Source: Micromonospora andamanensis
Lineage (GTDB): Bacteria; Actinomycetota; Actinomycetes; Mycobacteriales; Micromonosporaceae
NCBI RefSeq assembly: GCF_016863495.1
Contig: NZ_BOOZ01000011.1
Location: forward strand, 206,750-270,749
Length of the DNA stretch: 64,000 nucleotides
Direction: 5' to 3'
The notes under the pieces were generated by a model. It was not told the DNA's origin. It saw only the letters and a program-made list of their open reading frames with translations, and did not search any database. This document shows, piece by piece, positions 24,539 to 33,641 of this stretch. Position 1 is the first letter of the stretch, and each line of letters opens with the position of its first letter. A program made the position numbers and the translations under genes.

Positions 24539-25786
24539 CTACAAAGACTGACGCTGGTCATCGCCATGCTGTGATCTTTTACTTACCGGTGGGGTCAATG
24601 TCTGGGTCGGCACCACCGGATCGAGCCGGCCGACGGTAAGTGCGACCCGCAGGGCGAACGCGTCCCGGGGCGCCAGCGGGCTGAACCCGGTCACCTCGGA
24701 GATGCGACGCAGTCGGTAGCGCACGGTGTTCGGGTGCACGTACAGCGCCCGCGCGGCGCTCTCCAGCGTGCCGCCCGCGGCGAAGAAGGCGTCCAACGTC
24801 TCCAGCAACTCGCCGCCGGCGCGGACCAGCACCGCGTACACGTCATGGCGCAGCCGACGGCGGGCCTCGGCGTCACCCGCGAGGGCCCGCTCGGGCAGCA
24901 GGTCACCGGCGTGCACCGGGCGCGGCGCCGCCGGCCATGCCGGGGCGGCCCGGTATCCGGCCAGCGCCGCCCGGGCCGACTCGGTCGCCTCGTCCAGGCT
25001 CGGCACCGCCGGACCGACCACCACCGGCCCGTCACCGAAGGCGGTGAGCAGCTTGCCGGTGGCCGCGACCGGGTCCGCCGCCCCACCCAGCACGATCACC
25101 AGGCGGTCGCCGTGCACGCCGCCGATCACCTCGACCCCGATCCGCCGGGCCTGCCGGTAGACGGTGTGCAGGACGGCGGCGACCTCGCCGCCGGGGGAGG
25201 GGCCGACCGCCACCGCGACCGGCGGCGCGTCCGTCCAACCGAGCGCGGCGGCCCGGCTGGCCAGCACGTCCGGCGAGTCGCCGCGCAGCAGCGCGTCCAC
25301 CAGCAGGGCCTGTAGCCGGGCGTCCCAGGAGCCGCGTGACTCGGCGGCCCGGGCGTAGACCCGGGCGGCGGCGAAGGCGATCTCCCGGGAGTACCGGAGC
25401 ACCGCCTCCCGGAGCTGCGGCTCCTCGCCGGGAGCGGCCAGTTCGCCGACCTGCTCCTCGACCACGTCGATGGTCACCTTGATCAGCGCGACGGTCTGCT
25501 GGAGGGTGATCGAGCGGGCCAGCGCCTGCGGCGCGGTGGCGAAGACCTCGTCGGAGACCTCCTGGGTGCCCTCGCCGGCCCCGCCGCCGGCGCGCAGCCA
25601 CTGGACCAGGGAGCGGGCGCCGGCCTGGGCCACGAGCATCACCCAGGAGCGCTGGTCGGCGGGCAACTCCCGGAACCACGGCAGGGTCTCGTCCATCCGG
25701 ACCACACTCGCAGTGGCCAGCGCACCGGCCGCCCGCTCGATCCGGCGCAGCGTGGCTGACAGGTCCGTGCTGCCCGACTCGCTCAC
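24539..25786 (-). CDS. fasR: PucR/FasR-type transcriptional activator of fatty-acid genes
   Basis: A 415-residue regulator. The N-terminal half is helical (TLQQTVALIKVTIDVVEEQV) and a GGDEF-like fold lies in the middle. The C-terminal PucR-type helix-turn-helix is GGTLESAARALYVHPNTVRY, followed by RLRRISEVTGFSPL. Its position directly before fabD matches FasR of Streptomyces coelicolor, which activates the same operon and responds to acyl-CoA. The start is GTG 25786, inferred as leaderless because CAGGCT lies six bases before it. The gene name rests on synteny and family. Confidence 0.82.
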   Translation of the reverse strand: MSESGSTDLSATLRRIERAAGALATASVVRMDETLPWFRELPADQRSWVMLVAQAGARSLVQWLRAGGGAGEGTQEVSDEVFATAPQALARSITLQQTVALIKVTIDVVEEQVGELAAPGEEPQLREAVLRYSREIAFAAARVYARAAESRGSWDARLQALLVDALLRGDSPDVLASRAAALGWTDAPPVAVAVGPSPGGEVAAVLHTVYRQARRIGVEVIGGVHGDRLVIVLGGAADPVAATGKLLTAFGDGPVVVGPAVPSLDEATESARAALAGYRAAPAWPAAPRPVHAGDLLPERALAGDAEARRRLRHDVYAVLVRAGGELLETLDAFFAAGGTLESAARALYVHPNTVRYRLRRISEVTGFSPLAPRDAFALRVALTVGRLDPVVPTQTLTPPVSKRSQHGDDQRQSL

Positions 25787-25952
25787 CCGCCTAGCCTGAC
25801 ATGCCCTGACCTGGACCTTGACGGCAGGCGTCGGCACCGCACCGCTGACCGGGAACCGGTACGCGCTGCGCGGCCGGTCAGATCCGGCCAGTACGGTGAC
25901 AGGGCACGTCGGGTGGGCACCGGCGGGTGAGGGCGAGCGTGAGGAGACGCCG

Positions 25953-26318
25953 ATGGCGTACGGGGAGGCCGACCACGGCTGTGCCCAGGGGGAGCCGTGC
26001 CGACCGGGCCCGCACGAGCAGCCGGCCCTCGCCAAGCACCACCGCCGGCCGCCCGGCCTGGCGCATCCGGTCGAGCCGGCCACGGGTCGGGTGCCGGAGC
26101 GCCCTGAGGACGATCCCACGTCCGTCCGGCCGCGCGGTGGCGAGCCCGCGGTGCCCCGTCAGCGGGCCGTCGAGCCGTCCACCCCGGGGCAGGTCGAGCC
26201 GACGGCCGGGGCCTGCCGCAGTGACCTGCCCGGCTGGGCCGGGGCACACCGGCACGGCCCGGTCCGTCCGGCTCATCGCAATCCACGGCGGCAGCGCCCG
26301 CCGGGTCGCTGGTGCTGA
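25953..26318 (+). CDS. Possible small Pro/Arg/Cys-rich hypothetical protein
   Basis: A 121-residue frame starting at ATG 25953 with GAGGAG seven bases upstream and high G/C at third positions. The N-terminus has GEADHGCAQGEPCRPGPHEQ, with two close Cys residues and several His, but the rest is low-complexity Pro/Arg/Glu. No family is recognised. The 25787-26388 interval has no other convincing gene. The opposite strand also has an open frame, so this call is weak. Confidence 0.35.
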   Translation: MAYGEADHGCAQGEPCRPGPHEQPALAKHHRRPPGLAHPVEPATGRVPERPEDDPTSVRPRGGEPAVPRQRAVEPSTPGQVEPTAGACRSDLPGWAGAHRHGPVRPAHRNPRRQRPPGRWC

Positions 26319-26388
26319 ACAGACCGGGACGGCCCAGTCGGAATCCTGGACCCGCTGGCCGGGCGCGGGCCCGCGAGCGGGTCGGAGT

Positions 26389-27036
26389 TCAGTGGGTACG
26401 GCGGCGGATCAGGAGCGCGATCCCGGCGAGCCCGACGGTGATCACCAGTACCACCGCGACGTTCAGCAGGAGTAGCCGCTGCAGATCGTTGAACGCCTCG
26501 TTGATGTCCTGAGCGGGGTTGAGCGCCTCTTCCGGGATGATGCGCTCGCCTCCGCCGACGCCTCCGCTCACCGCCTCGTAGGTCCGTTCGAGCGGGACAC
26601 CGGCGGTCCGCAGCGTCTCGGACATGCTTACTCGTCCGAGGTACCAGGAGGCGCTGACCTTGCGGTCGGGCTGCTTGGCGGGGCGGAAGACGCGGGGACC
26701 ACCCACCGCCTTCGGGTACAGGTCGTAGGTCTGCTTCGGAGCGTCACCGGCCAGCACCACGACCGTGTACTTCGGACCGAGGTCGGCCTTCTTTGGACCG
26801 CCGGACTGACGGACCAGACCCCGGTGGTTGACCTGCTCGATGACGGCGACGACATGCGCGGGGTGGGTGTCGGAGCGCAGCCGCAACGGCTCGGCCAGCC
26901 CGTGCCCGGTGATGTCCACGCCGGCCGGCGGCGTCTTCGGCGCCGCCCGGGCCACCTCGGCGGAGCTGAACGACAGCAGCACCGCCGCTACCGCACCTGC
27001 CGTCACCGTGGCGATTCGCCTCATCCGTCGGACCAT
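26389..27036 (-). CDS. Exported membrane-anchored protein of unknown function
   Basis: A 215-residue protein with a signal peptide (IATVTAGAVAAVLLSFSSAE), an extracytoplasmic region of about 150 residues and a C-terminal membrane span (LLLLNVAVVLVITVGLAGIALL) ending in RRRTH. The outer region has YTVVVLAGDAPKQTYDLYPK and ADLGPKYTV, with an invariant-looking Gly-rich loop (SGGVGGGE) near residue 155. No family is recognised. The ATG at 27036 has GAGGAGG upstream. The topology resembles an anchored surface protein. The 224-bp spacer to the CopC-like gene holds both divergent promoters. Confidence 0.75.
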   Translation of the reverse strand: MVRRMRRIATVTAGAVAAVLLSFSSAEVARAAPKTPPAGVDITGHGLAEPLRLRSDTHPAHVVAVIEQVNHRGLVRQSGGPKKADLGPKYTVVVLAGDAPKQTYDLYPKAVGGPRVFRPAKQPDRKVSASWYLGRVSMSETLRTAGVPLERTYEAVSGGVGGGERIIPEEALNPAQDINEAFNDLQRLLLLNVAVVLVITVGLAGIALLIRRRTH

Positions 27037-27260
27037 GCCGCCTCCTCGCCCCGTTCGATGGGTGGCTGTGCTGCAGGGGTCACACGTTGGAAGGCCGACG
27101 GTGGTGACCGTGTCCACAGGACAGGTACCCACTCAAAAGACTCCGCGGAACGCCGATCGGTTGCAGCTGATGGAACACTAATTGGAACTATGCGCGATCG
27201 CGACTCGACAAACGACCAGCCGCGAAGCAGCGGGCGGATCTTACCTTTGCGGAGGCCATG

Positions 27261-27839
27261 ATGGGGGGCAGGATAGCGCGAATGGCGCGTTCCTGGACAG
27301 CGGTGATCGGCGTGGCGTTCGGCGCGTCGCTGCTGATGCCTGCCGCACCGGCCGCCGCGCACAACCAGCTGACCGGCAGCACGCCGCGTGCGGGTGCCCG
27401 GGTGGCCGACGCGCCCGAGCGCGTCGAGCTGCGGTTTCTGGCCCGGCTCAACGAGCAGACGACGACCGTCACGATCACCGGGCCGGACAATGTCGACGCC
27501 GCTGGTGGGCAGCCGCGTTTCGCCGGTAACCGGGTCAGTGTGCCGTTCACACCCGGCGCGGCGGGGCTGTACATCATCGGCTACCGGCTGGTGTCGGACG
27601 ACGGCCATCCGATCTCCGGCGAGGTGCGGTTCACGATGACCACGAACACCCCCGCCGACCCGACCCCGGAACCCACAGCCGCCGCCCCGACGATCCCCGC
27701 CACCACCACCCCGCCGCCGACCACGTCCGAGGCCGTCACCCCGGTACCCCGGTCGGACGAGTCGTCCGGCGGGAACGGCTGTGGTGGGCGGTCGTTGCCG
27801 TCCTGCCGTTGCTGGCGATCCTGGTCGCGGCCCGGCTGA
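27261..27839 (+). CDS. CopC-domain protein with frameshifted C-terminal anchor
   Basis: A CopC-type copper-binding domain follows a signal peptide. The mature N-terminus starts at or near His (AAAHNQLTGSTPRAG), the usual Cu(II) ligand, and the second ligand pair is in VSDDGHPISGEVRF. A Thr/Pro linker follows. The frame then turns into an unlikely Cys/Arg-rich tail (GCGGRSLPSCRCWRSWSRPG). The expected anchor, LWWAVVAVLPLLAILVAARL with RRR after it, is present in another frame up to a TGA at 27866-27868. One missing base near 27775-27785 explains this. The start is ATG 27261, five bases after GGAGG. The protein would be secreted but not anchored. Confidence 0.75.
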   Translation: MGGRIARMARSWTAVIGVAFGASLLMPAAPAAAHNQLTGSTPRAGARVADAPERVELRFLARLNEQTTTVTITGPDNVDAAGGQPRFAGNRVSVPFTPGAAGLYIIGYRLVSDDGHPISGEVRFTMTTNTPADPTPEPTAAAPTIPATTTPPPTTSEAVTPVPRSDESSGGNGCGGRSLPSCRCWRSWSRPG

Positions 27840-27868
27840 TCCGCCGCCGCGCCGCGCGTCGCGGCTGA

Positions 27869-27886
27869 GCGCCGCCAGGGCGGCGC
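27869..27886. terminator. Hairpin between the CopC-like gene and convergent gltX
   Basis: GCGCCGCC (27869-27876) and GGCGGCGC (27879-27886) form a stem between the two convergent genes. Confidence 0.6.
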
Positions 27887-27892
27887 GGCGGG

Positions 27893-29302
27893 TCAGACCA
27901 GGCGGACCCGGGCGGCGCGCATCCGGGTCAGGGCGCGCTCGCGCCCGAGCACCTCCAGCGACTCGAACAGCGGCAGGCCGACGGTACGGCCGGTGACCGC
28001 GACGCGTACCGGTGCCTGTGCCTTGCCGAGCTTGAGGCCGCGCTCCGCGCCGACCGCCTCCAGGGTGGCCTTGAGCGTCTCCGCGTCCCACGAATCGACA
28101 GCCTCGAAGGCGGCGACGGCGGCGTCGAGCAGCTCCGCCGACCCCTCCTTCATCGCCTTGTTCCAGGCCGCCTCGTCGATGAGCGGGGAGTCGACGAAGA
28201 GGAAGTCGACGTTCGGCACGATCTCGCTGAGCACCGCGATCCGGGTCTGCGCCAGCGGGGCCACCGCGGCGAACACGGCCGGGTCGAACTCCGTCGGCTG
28301 CCAGGGCGGCGGCGCGATCGTGCCGGTGCCGGTCAGCCAGGGCTGGCACGCCTCAACGAACTCGGCCACGGGCAGCGCCCGGATGTACTCGCCGTTGAAC
28401 GCACGCAGCTTCTTCTCGTCGAAGAACGCCGGCGAGGGGTTGACCTCATCCAGCCGGAACTCGTCCTCGATCACCGACCAGGGCACGATCTCCCGGTCGC
28501 CGGAGGGTGCCCAACCGAGCAGCATCAGATAGTTGCGCATCGCCTCGGCGAGGTATCCCTCGTCCCGGTACGCCTCCAGGGCGACCTTGTCGCGGCGCTT
28601 GGAGAGCTTCTGCCGCTTCTCGTTCACCACCACCGGCACGTGCGCCCAGATCGGCGGCTTGACCCCGAGCGCGTCCCAGAGCAGTTGCTGCTTCGGGGTG
28701 TTGGGCAGGTGCTCCTCGGCGCGGATCACGTGGGTGATGCCCATCGTCATGTCGTCCACGACGTTGGCCAGCAGGAAGACCGGCGAGCCGTCGCCCCGGG
28801 CGATGACGAAGTCCTCGATGAGCTTGTTCTCGAACGTCGGCTCGCCCCGGATCAGATCCGTCACCACCGTGACGCCCTCGTCCGGGGTGCGGAAGCGCAG
28901 CGCGCGGCCCTCGCCGGGCGGTAGCTCCCGGTCGCGGCAGAAGCCGTCGTAGCCGGTGTACTGGTTGCCGGTGCGGGCCTGCACCGCCTCGCGGGTGCAG
29001 TCGCAGTAGTACGCCCGGCCGGCCTCGTACAGCCGCTGCGCGGCGGCCCGGTGCTCGGCGGCGTACGAGGACTGGAAGTAGGGGCCCTCGTAGCTGCCCC
29101 GCTCGATGCCGATCCAGTCGAGCGCCGACAGGATGCCCTCGGTCCACTCCGGCTTGTTGCGGGCCGCGTCGGTGTCCTCGATACGCAGCACGAACACACC
29201 GCCCTGCTGCCTGGCGTAGATCCAGTTCTGGAGTGCCGAGCGGGCACCGCCGACGTGGAACATACCGGTCGGGGAAGGGGCGAAGCGCACACGTACCGTC
29301 AC
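27893..29302 (-). CDS. gltX: Glutamyl-tRNA synthetase
   Basis: A 469-residue class I synthetase. The HIGH-type signature is [16 protein letters not shown] (residues 8-23) and the KMSKS-type loop is QKLSKRRD near 231-238. Cys100, Cys102 and Cys122 mark the zinc-binding insert. It charges glutamate onto tRNA-Glu; in actinobacteria with GatCAB it often also charges tRNA-Gln, though that is not decidable here. The start is GTG 29302 with GGGGG just upstream. It is monocistronic, with a hairpin after the stop. Confidence 0.95.
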   Translation of the reverse strand: MTVRVRFAPSPTGMFHVGGARSALQNWIYARQQGGVFVLRIEDTDAARNKPEWTEGILSALDWIGIERGSYEGPYFQSSYAAEHRAAAQRLYEAGRAYYCDCTREAVQARTGNQYTGYDGFCRDRELPPGEGRALRFRTPDEGVTVVTDLIRGEPTFENKLIEDFVIARGDGSPVFLLANVVDDMTMGITHVIRAEEHLPNTPKQQLLWDALGVKPPIWAHVPVVVNEKRQKLSKRRDKVALEAYRDEGYLAEAMRNYLMLLGWAPSGDREIVPWSVIEDEFRLDEVNPSPAFFDEKKLRAFNGEYIRALPVAEFVEACQPWLTGTGTIAPPPWQPTEFDPAVFAAVAPLAQTRIAVLSEIVPNVDFLFVDSPLIDEAAWNKAMKEGSAELLDAAVAAFEAVDSWDAETLKATLEAVGAERGLKLGKAQAPVRVAVTGRTVGLPLFESLEVLGRERALTRMRAARVRLV

Positions 29303-29352
29303 GGCCCCCAGCCTACGGCGGCGCGCGACCGCAATCGGCCAAGGGGTGCGGC

Positions 29353-30624
29353 TCACGGCACGGAGCGGATCTTCAGCACCAGCACACTGCCGAGTACGGT
29401 CACCGCCGCGGTGGTGGCGTACAACGCCGGGTAACCGCCGAGGTACACCACGATCGGCGCGGAGATGGCCGGGCCGAGCACCTGCGGCGCGGAGTTCGCG
29501 ATGTTGATCACGCCGAGGTCCTTGGCCCGGTCGGTGGCCTTGGGCAGCACCTGGGTGATCAGAGCGGCGTCCACCGACAGATACACCCCGTAGCCGGCAC
29601 CGAGCAGCAGTGCGGCGGCCATCGCCATCGGCCAGGTGGGCGCGACGGCGAGCATTAGCGCCGCCAGCGCGATCACCATCCCGGACGTGATCACGTAGAC
29701 CTTCCGCCTGCCGGACCTGTCGGACAGCCGACCGGCGACCACAGTGGTGGCCATCAGACCTGCGGTGTAGAGCAGGATCAGCACCAGCAGGCCACCCTCG
29801 GGGTCGGCCACCTGCACCTCGTCGGTGAGGAAGTAGAGCAGGTACAGAGTGCCCAGGGCGTTGCCGAGCTGGACCAGGAACCGGGTGATCCAGGCCCAGC
29901 CGAAGTCGGGGTGCTGGCGCGGCGACACCCACATCGAGCGGAGCAGGCCACGGAGTGTCAGCCGGTGCGAGCGGGGCAGCGGGTCGTCAGCCGTCCGCAG
30001 GGCGAACGGCACCGCCAGCAGCAGGATGGCCCCGGCGATCGCCAGGTAACCGGCGGTGGTGCCGGTGAACACGGCGGTGACCAGGACCACCCCGAGCACC
30101 AACCCCAGTGCCTGCGGAATGCCGACCCAACCGGAGACGCCGCCACGCTGCACGACCGGAACCCGGTCCGGTACGGCGGCGGTCAGGCTGGCCAGCATCG
30201 CGTTGAGGCAGACCTGCGCGGCGACCCAGCCGACCGCCACCCCGAGCACGGTCTGGGCCTGGGCGAGCAGCACCAGGGCCGACGCGGCGAGCACCGCGCC
30301 GCCGAGTGTCCAGACGTGCCGCCGGCCGAACTGCCGTCGGCCGATCCGCAGGCAGGTCCGGTCGGACAGCGCCCCGGCCAGCGGGTTGGCGATCACCGCC
30401 GCGAGGGCGCCGATCCCGGTGACCACCGCCAGCATCGTCTCCTTGTCGGCCGGTGCGATCTGCCCGAGCTGCTGGGGCAGCAGCACCTGGATCGGCGTGA
30501 AGAAGGCCATCCAGACGCCGAGGTTGGCGGCGAAGAGCAGCGCGATCCACCCTCGGCGTACCGGGACCGTCGGTTCGGCGAGCGCGGCCGGCAGCGAGGC
30601 CGGGGTGGGGTCGACGGTGGTCAC
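29353..30624 (-). CDS. MFS transporter, probable sugar or glycoside permease
   Basis: A 423-residue transporter with about 12 membrane spans. Typical MFS loop motifs are [19 protein letters not shown] after span 2 and [13 protein letters not shown] after span 8. It resembles the glycoside/pentoside-type permeases often paired with GH1 enzymes. The start is GTG 30624, which overlaps the beta-glucosidase stop (GTGA), so the two are coupled. Together they would import and hydrolyse a beta-glucoside. Confidence 0.9.
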   Translation of the reverse strand: MTTVDPTPASLPAALAEPTVPVRRGWIALLFAANLGVWMAFFTPIQVLLPQQLGQIAPADKETMLAVVTGIGALAAVIANPLAGALSDRTCLRIGRRQFGRRHVWTLGGAVLAASALVLLAQAQTVLGVAVGWVAAQVCLNAMLASLTAAVPDRVPVVQRGGVSGWVGIPQALGLVLGVVLVTAVFTGTTAGYLAIAGAILLLAVPFALRTADDPLPRSHRLTLRGLLRSMWVSPRQHPDFGWAWITRFLVQLGNALGTLYLLYFLTDEVQVADPEGGLLVLILLYTAGLMATTVVAGRLSDRSGRRKVYVITSGMVIALAALMLAVAPTWPMAMAAALLLGAGYGVYLSVDAALITQVLPKATDRAKDLGVINIANSAPQVLGPAISAPIVVYLGGYPALYATTAAVTVLGSVLVLKIRSVP

Positions 30625-31970
30625 CGCCGTGGTTCCCGCCGGGTGGTCGCGATCACCTCGCGCAGCCAGGCGTACGACGACTTGGGCGTGCGCTGCCCGG
30701 TCTCGAAGTCGACGTGCACCAGGCCGAACCGCTTGGTGAAGCCCTCGGCCCACTCCCAGTTGTCCAGCAGCGACCAGACGAAGTAACCGGTGACGTCCAC
30801 CCCGTCGTCGATCGCGGCGCGTACCGCCCGTAGGTGGCCGTCCAGGTAGGCGATCCGGTCCGGGTCGGGGACCCACCCGTCGGCGTCGGGCGCGTCGTCG
30901 TAGGCGCATCCGCTCTCGGTGATCTGGATCGGGGGCAGCGTCGTCCGGTAGCGGTCGTGCAGCCAGCCGAGCAGCTCACGCAGTCCGGCCGGATCCACCG
31001 GCCAGTCGAAGGCGGTTCGCGGGTAGCCGGTGAGGGGAACCAGCTCGAAGGGCAGGGGTGAGCCCTCCTCGGGCGCGCGTACCGCTGTGGGGTTGTAGTA
31101 GTTGACGCCGAGCACGTCGATCGGTGCGGCGATCACGTCCAGGTCGCCGTCGCGTACCGCTGTGGTGTCGAAACCCAGCTCGGTCGGGTACCCGCGACCG
31201 AACAGCGGGTCGGTGAAGAGCCGGTTGTGCAGCGCCTCGTAGGTCGCCGCCGCGGCGACGTCGGCCTCGCTGCCACCGACGACGCGCACCGGGGAGTAGT
31301 TGTTGGCGATGGCCACCGGGCTGGTGCTGCGGGCGCGGAGCGCGGCGACCGCGAGACCGTGGCCGAGCAACTGGTGGTGGGCGACCGGGAAGGCGTCGAA
31401 GAGCAGCATCCGGCCCGGGGCGTGGACGCCTGTGGCGTGCCCGAGGCTCAGGTGGATGAACGGTTCGTTGAGGGTGATCCAGAGCCGGACCCGGTCGCCG
31501 AGGCGGGCGGCGACCAGGTCGGCGTACTCGGCGAAGCGGTGCGCGGTGTCCCGGTTCAGCCAGCCTCCGGCGTCCTCGAGCGGCTGGGGCAGGTCCCAGT
31601 GGAAGAGGGTGGCGACCGGGTCGATGCCGTGCGCGAGCAGTTCGTCGACGAGCCGTTCGTAGAAGTCCAGCCCGGCGGGGTTGACCTGGCCGGTTCCGCT
31701 GGGCAGCACCCGGGGCCAGGAGATCGAGAAGCGGTACGCGGTGACGCCCAGCCCGGCCATCAGGGCGACGTCCTCGGCGTACCTGTGGTAGTGGTCGCAG
31801 GCCACGTCGCCGCTGCTGCCGTCAATGATCCGGCCGGGGGTGTGGGCGAAGGTGTCCCAGATGGACGGTCCGCGTCCGTCGGTGCCGGCGGCGCCCTCGA
31901 TCTGGTACGCGGAGGTGGAGACGCCCCAGCGGAAGCCGGTGGGGAACTCGGGCATCGGAGCGGTCGGCAT
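30621..31970 (-). CDS. Beta-glucosidase, glycoside hydrolase family 1
   Basis: A 449-residue GH1 enzyme. The opening GFRWGVSTSAYQIEGA, the acid/base Glu in ITLNEPFIHLSLGH and the nucleophile Glu in IQITESGCAYDD are all present. The C-terminal WSLLDNWEWAEGFTKRFGLV motif is also intact. It has no signal peptide, so it acts on imported beta-glucosides in the cytoplasm. It lies upstream of, and coupled to, the MFS permease gene. The ATG at 31970 has GGGAGG upstream. Confidence 0.95.
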   Translation of the reverse strand: MPTAPMPEFPTGFRWGVSTSAYQIEGAAGTDGRGPSIWDTFAHTPGRIIDGSSGDVACDHYHRYAEDVALMAGLGVTAYRFSISWPRVLPSGTGQVNPAGLDFYERLVDELLAHGIDPVATLFHWDLPQPLEDAGGWLNRDTAHRFAEYADLVAARLGDRVRLWITLNEPFIHLSLGHATGVHAPGRMLLFDAFPVAHHQLLGHGLAVAALRARSTSPVAIANNYSPVRVVGGSEADVAAAATYEALHNRLFTDPLFGRGYPTELGFDTTAVRDGDLDVIAAPIDVLGVNYYNPTAVRAPEEGSPLPFELVPLTGYPRTAFDWPVDPAGLRELLGWLHDRYRTTLPPIQITESGCAYDDAPDADGWVPDPDRIAYLDGHLRAVRAAIDDGVDVTGYFVWSLLDNWEWAEGFTKRFGLVHVDFETGQRTPKSSYAWLREVIATTRREPRR

Positions 31971-32156
31971 GCGCCCTCCCGGTGAACGCGAAATGTGTTC
32001 GGAACTTTAGGGGGCGCGACGGCCGGACGCCATAGGCTGCCGGTCCGCGTAGCGCAATACCTTTCGGCGTGTCTTTTACGAACCCGTCCATATACGTCCG
32101 TTTTTGCGCATAGAGTGCCGAATATCGTGGGATGTCCTCACTGGAGGAAGACGGAA

Positions 32157-32603
32157 ATGATCCTCGTGGAACGCAGCGCGCACGTGGCGGCGCCGGTGGA
32201 AGCGGTCTGGGACGTGGTGCAGCGGGCCGAGCAGTTGCCGGCCTGGTTGGCCGGGGTCCGTGCGGCCGAGGTCCTCTCGGGGGAGGGCTTCGGTCGGCGG
32301 CAGCTGGTCCAGGCTGGACGCGGCGCCGCGCATGAGGCCGAGGTGATCGCCTATCAGGAACCGACACTTATCGGCTGGCGCGAACGCGCCAAGGGCGCCG
32401 GTGCCCGAGCGGAGGCGCGCACCGAGATATACGTCCAGCTCACGCCCGACGAACAGGAGGGCGGGACGGTCGTACGGCTCATCGTCGTGCGCTGGCCGGC
32501 CGGCCCGGTCAAGGCCGCCCTGCTCCGGCTCGGCCTGCGTCGGGTCGGCGCCGACCTGGAGGACTCGCTGGCCCGGTTGACCGATCTGGCCGCCGTCGGC
32601 TGA
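32157..32603 (+). CDS. SRPBCC-family protein
   Basis: A 148-residue START/SRPBCC-like protein. The opening VERSAHVAAPVEAVWDVVQR and the C-terminal helix RRVGADLEDSLARLTDLA are family features. It may bind a hydrophobic ligand, but no ligand is predictable. The ATG at 32157 has GGAGG nine bases upstream. It is transcribed divergently from the GH1 gene across an A+T-rich promoter spacer that contains TAGAGT and AATAT stretches. A bidirectional hairpin follows. Confidence 0.8.
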   Translation: MILVERSAHVAAPVEAVWDVVQRAEQLPAWLAGVRAAEVLSGEGFGRRQLVQAGRGAAHEAEVIAYQEPTLIGWRERAKGAGARAEARTEIYVQLTPDEQEGGTVVRLIVVRWPAGPVKAALLRLGLRRVGADLEDSLARLTDLAAVG

Positions 32604-32630
32604 CGGGCCGCGTCCCGGCGTCACCCGCGA

Positions 32631-32677
32631 CGGTGGCGGCCCCGGTGTCCCTTCCAGAGGCACCAGGGCCGCCACCG
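32631..32677. terminator. Hairpin between SRPBCC gene and the convergent HVHP gene
   Basis: CGGTGGCGGCCC (32631-32642) pairs exactly with GGGCCGCCACCG (32666-32677), with an inner GGTG/CACC stem. Confidence 0.75.
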
Positions 32678-32705
32678 CTCGTCGCGCCCGGGCGCGGGCG
32701 GCGGC

Positions 32706-33641
32706 TCACACGATCACGGTGAACGCGGCGACGCGCACCTCGTCGAGGTGCCGGAACTCGAAGAACAGCCGGTAGGTGCCGGCCGACGGCACGGTGACGC
32801 CGAACGCCACCACCGAGCTGGGCTGGCTGGCCGCCGCCGGATGCACGTGCAGGTACGCCAGGTCGCCCTGGCGCAGCGCCACCAGGTGCCCGTACGCGCC
32901 CAGGTGGCGTTGCAGGTCGTTCACCGGCCGCCCGTCGTGGCCGAGCCAGACGAGCACCTGGTTGGACTCGCCCGCGCGCAGCCCACCGTCGAGGGTCACC
33001 GTGTAGCCGTCCACCAGGATCGTCTCCTCGGGTGGCGCGAGCGGACCGGCGGCGTACCGGCCGGGAACCGGCACGTCGACCCCGAGCGTGACGCCGGCCG
33101 CCGCACCCTGCGGCCAGAAGTCCGCGATGGCCCGTAGCGGGCCGGGTGAGCTCGGCGTGACAGTGACCCGCCAGGTGCCGTCGGCCGACATCTCCGGGTG
33201 CACGTGCTGGTAACCGGAGAGGTCCCGGCCGACCAGGATCAGGTGCATCCTGCGCTCGTGGCTCTCCTGGAACGTGGTGAGCGCGGCCCCGGTCGGGTCG
33301 GTGATCCGGAAGGCCAGTTCGCCGGGCCGGCCGGCGGTCAGCGCCGGGGTGTCCAGGGCCAACGTCCAGCCGTCGCGGGACACCTCCAGCCCACCCGGGC
33401 CGTGGCCGGCATGTGGGTCGGCGGTCGCCGGTCGAACCGGAGCGGGCGCCGGGGCACCGGCGCGCCCGGCGAAGAACCCGACGGTGAGGGTCAGGCCGAG
33501 CACCAGCGCGGCGGCGGCGTACCGCCACACAGCCCCGCCGGCCGGTGGTGGCAGCACCGGGTCGGGGCGGGGGCGCCCCGGCCGGGACGCCCCCTCGACC
33601 TGGCTGGCGGACGTCGCCGCCCGACGGTCGATGGTGGTCAT
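32706..33641 (-). CDS. Membrane-anchored protein with duplicated HVHP domains
   Basis: A 311-residue protein. An N-terminal cytoplasmic Pro-rich segment is followed by a membrane span (YAAAALVLGLTLTVGFFAGR), a His-bearing linker (DPHAGHGPG) and two similar extracytoplasmic domains. The repeats carry MHLILVGRDLSGYQHVHPEM and GHLVALRQGDLAYLHVHPAA, followed by GTWRVTV- or GTYRLFF-type strands. The fold resembles Ig-like or cupredoxin-type modules, and the His pairs may bind a metal. I do not recognise a named family. The ATG at 33641 overlaps the stop of the upstream gene (ATGA). Confidence 0.75.
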   Translation of the reverse strand: MTTIDRRAATSASQVEGASRPGRPRPDPVLPPPAGGAVWRYAAAALVLGLTLTVGFFAGRAGAPAPAPVRPATADPHAGHGPGGLEVSRDGWTLALDTPALTAGRPGELAFRITDPTGAALTTFQESHERRMHLILVGRDLSGYQHVHPEMSADGTWRVTVTPSSPGPLRAIADFWPQGAAAGVTLGVDVPVPGRYAAGPLAPPEETILVDGYTVTLDGGLRAGESNQVLVWLGHDGRPVNDLQRHLGAYGHLVALRQGDLAYLHVHPAAASQPSSVVAFGVTVPSAGTYRLFFEFRHLDEVRVAAFTVIV

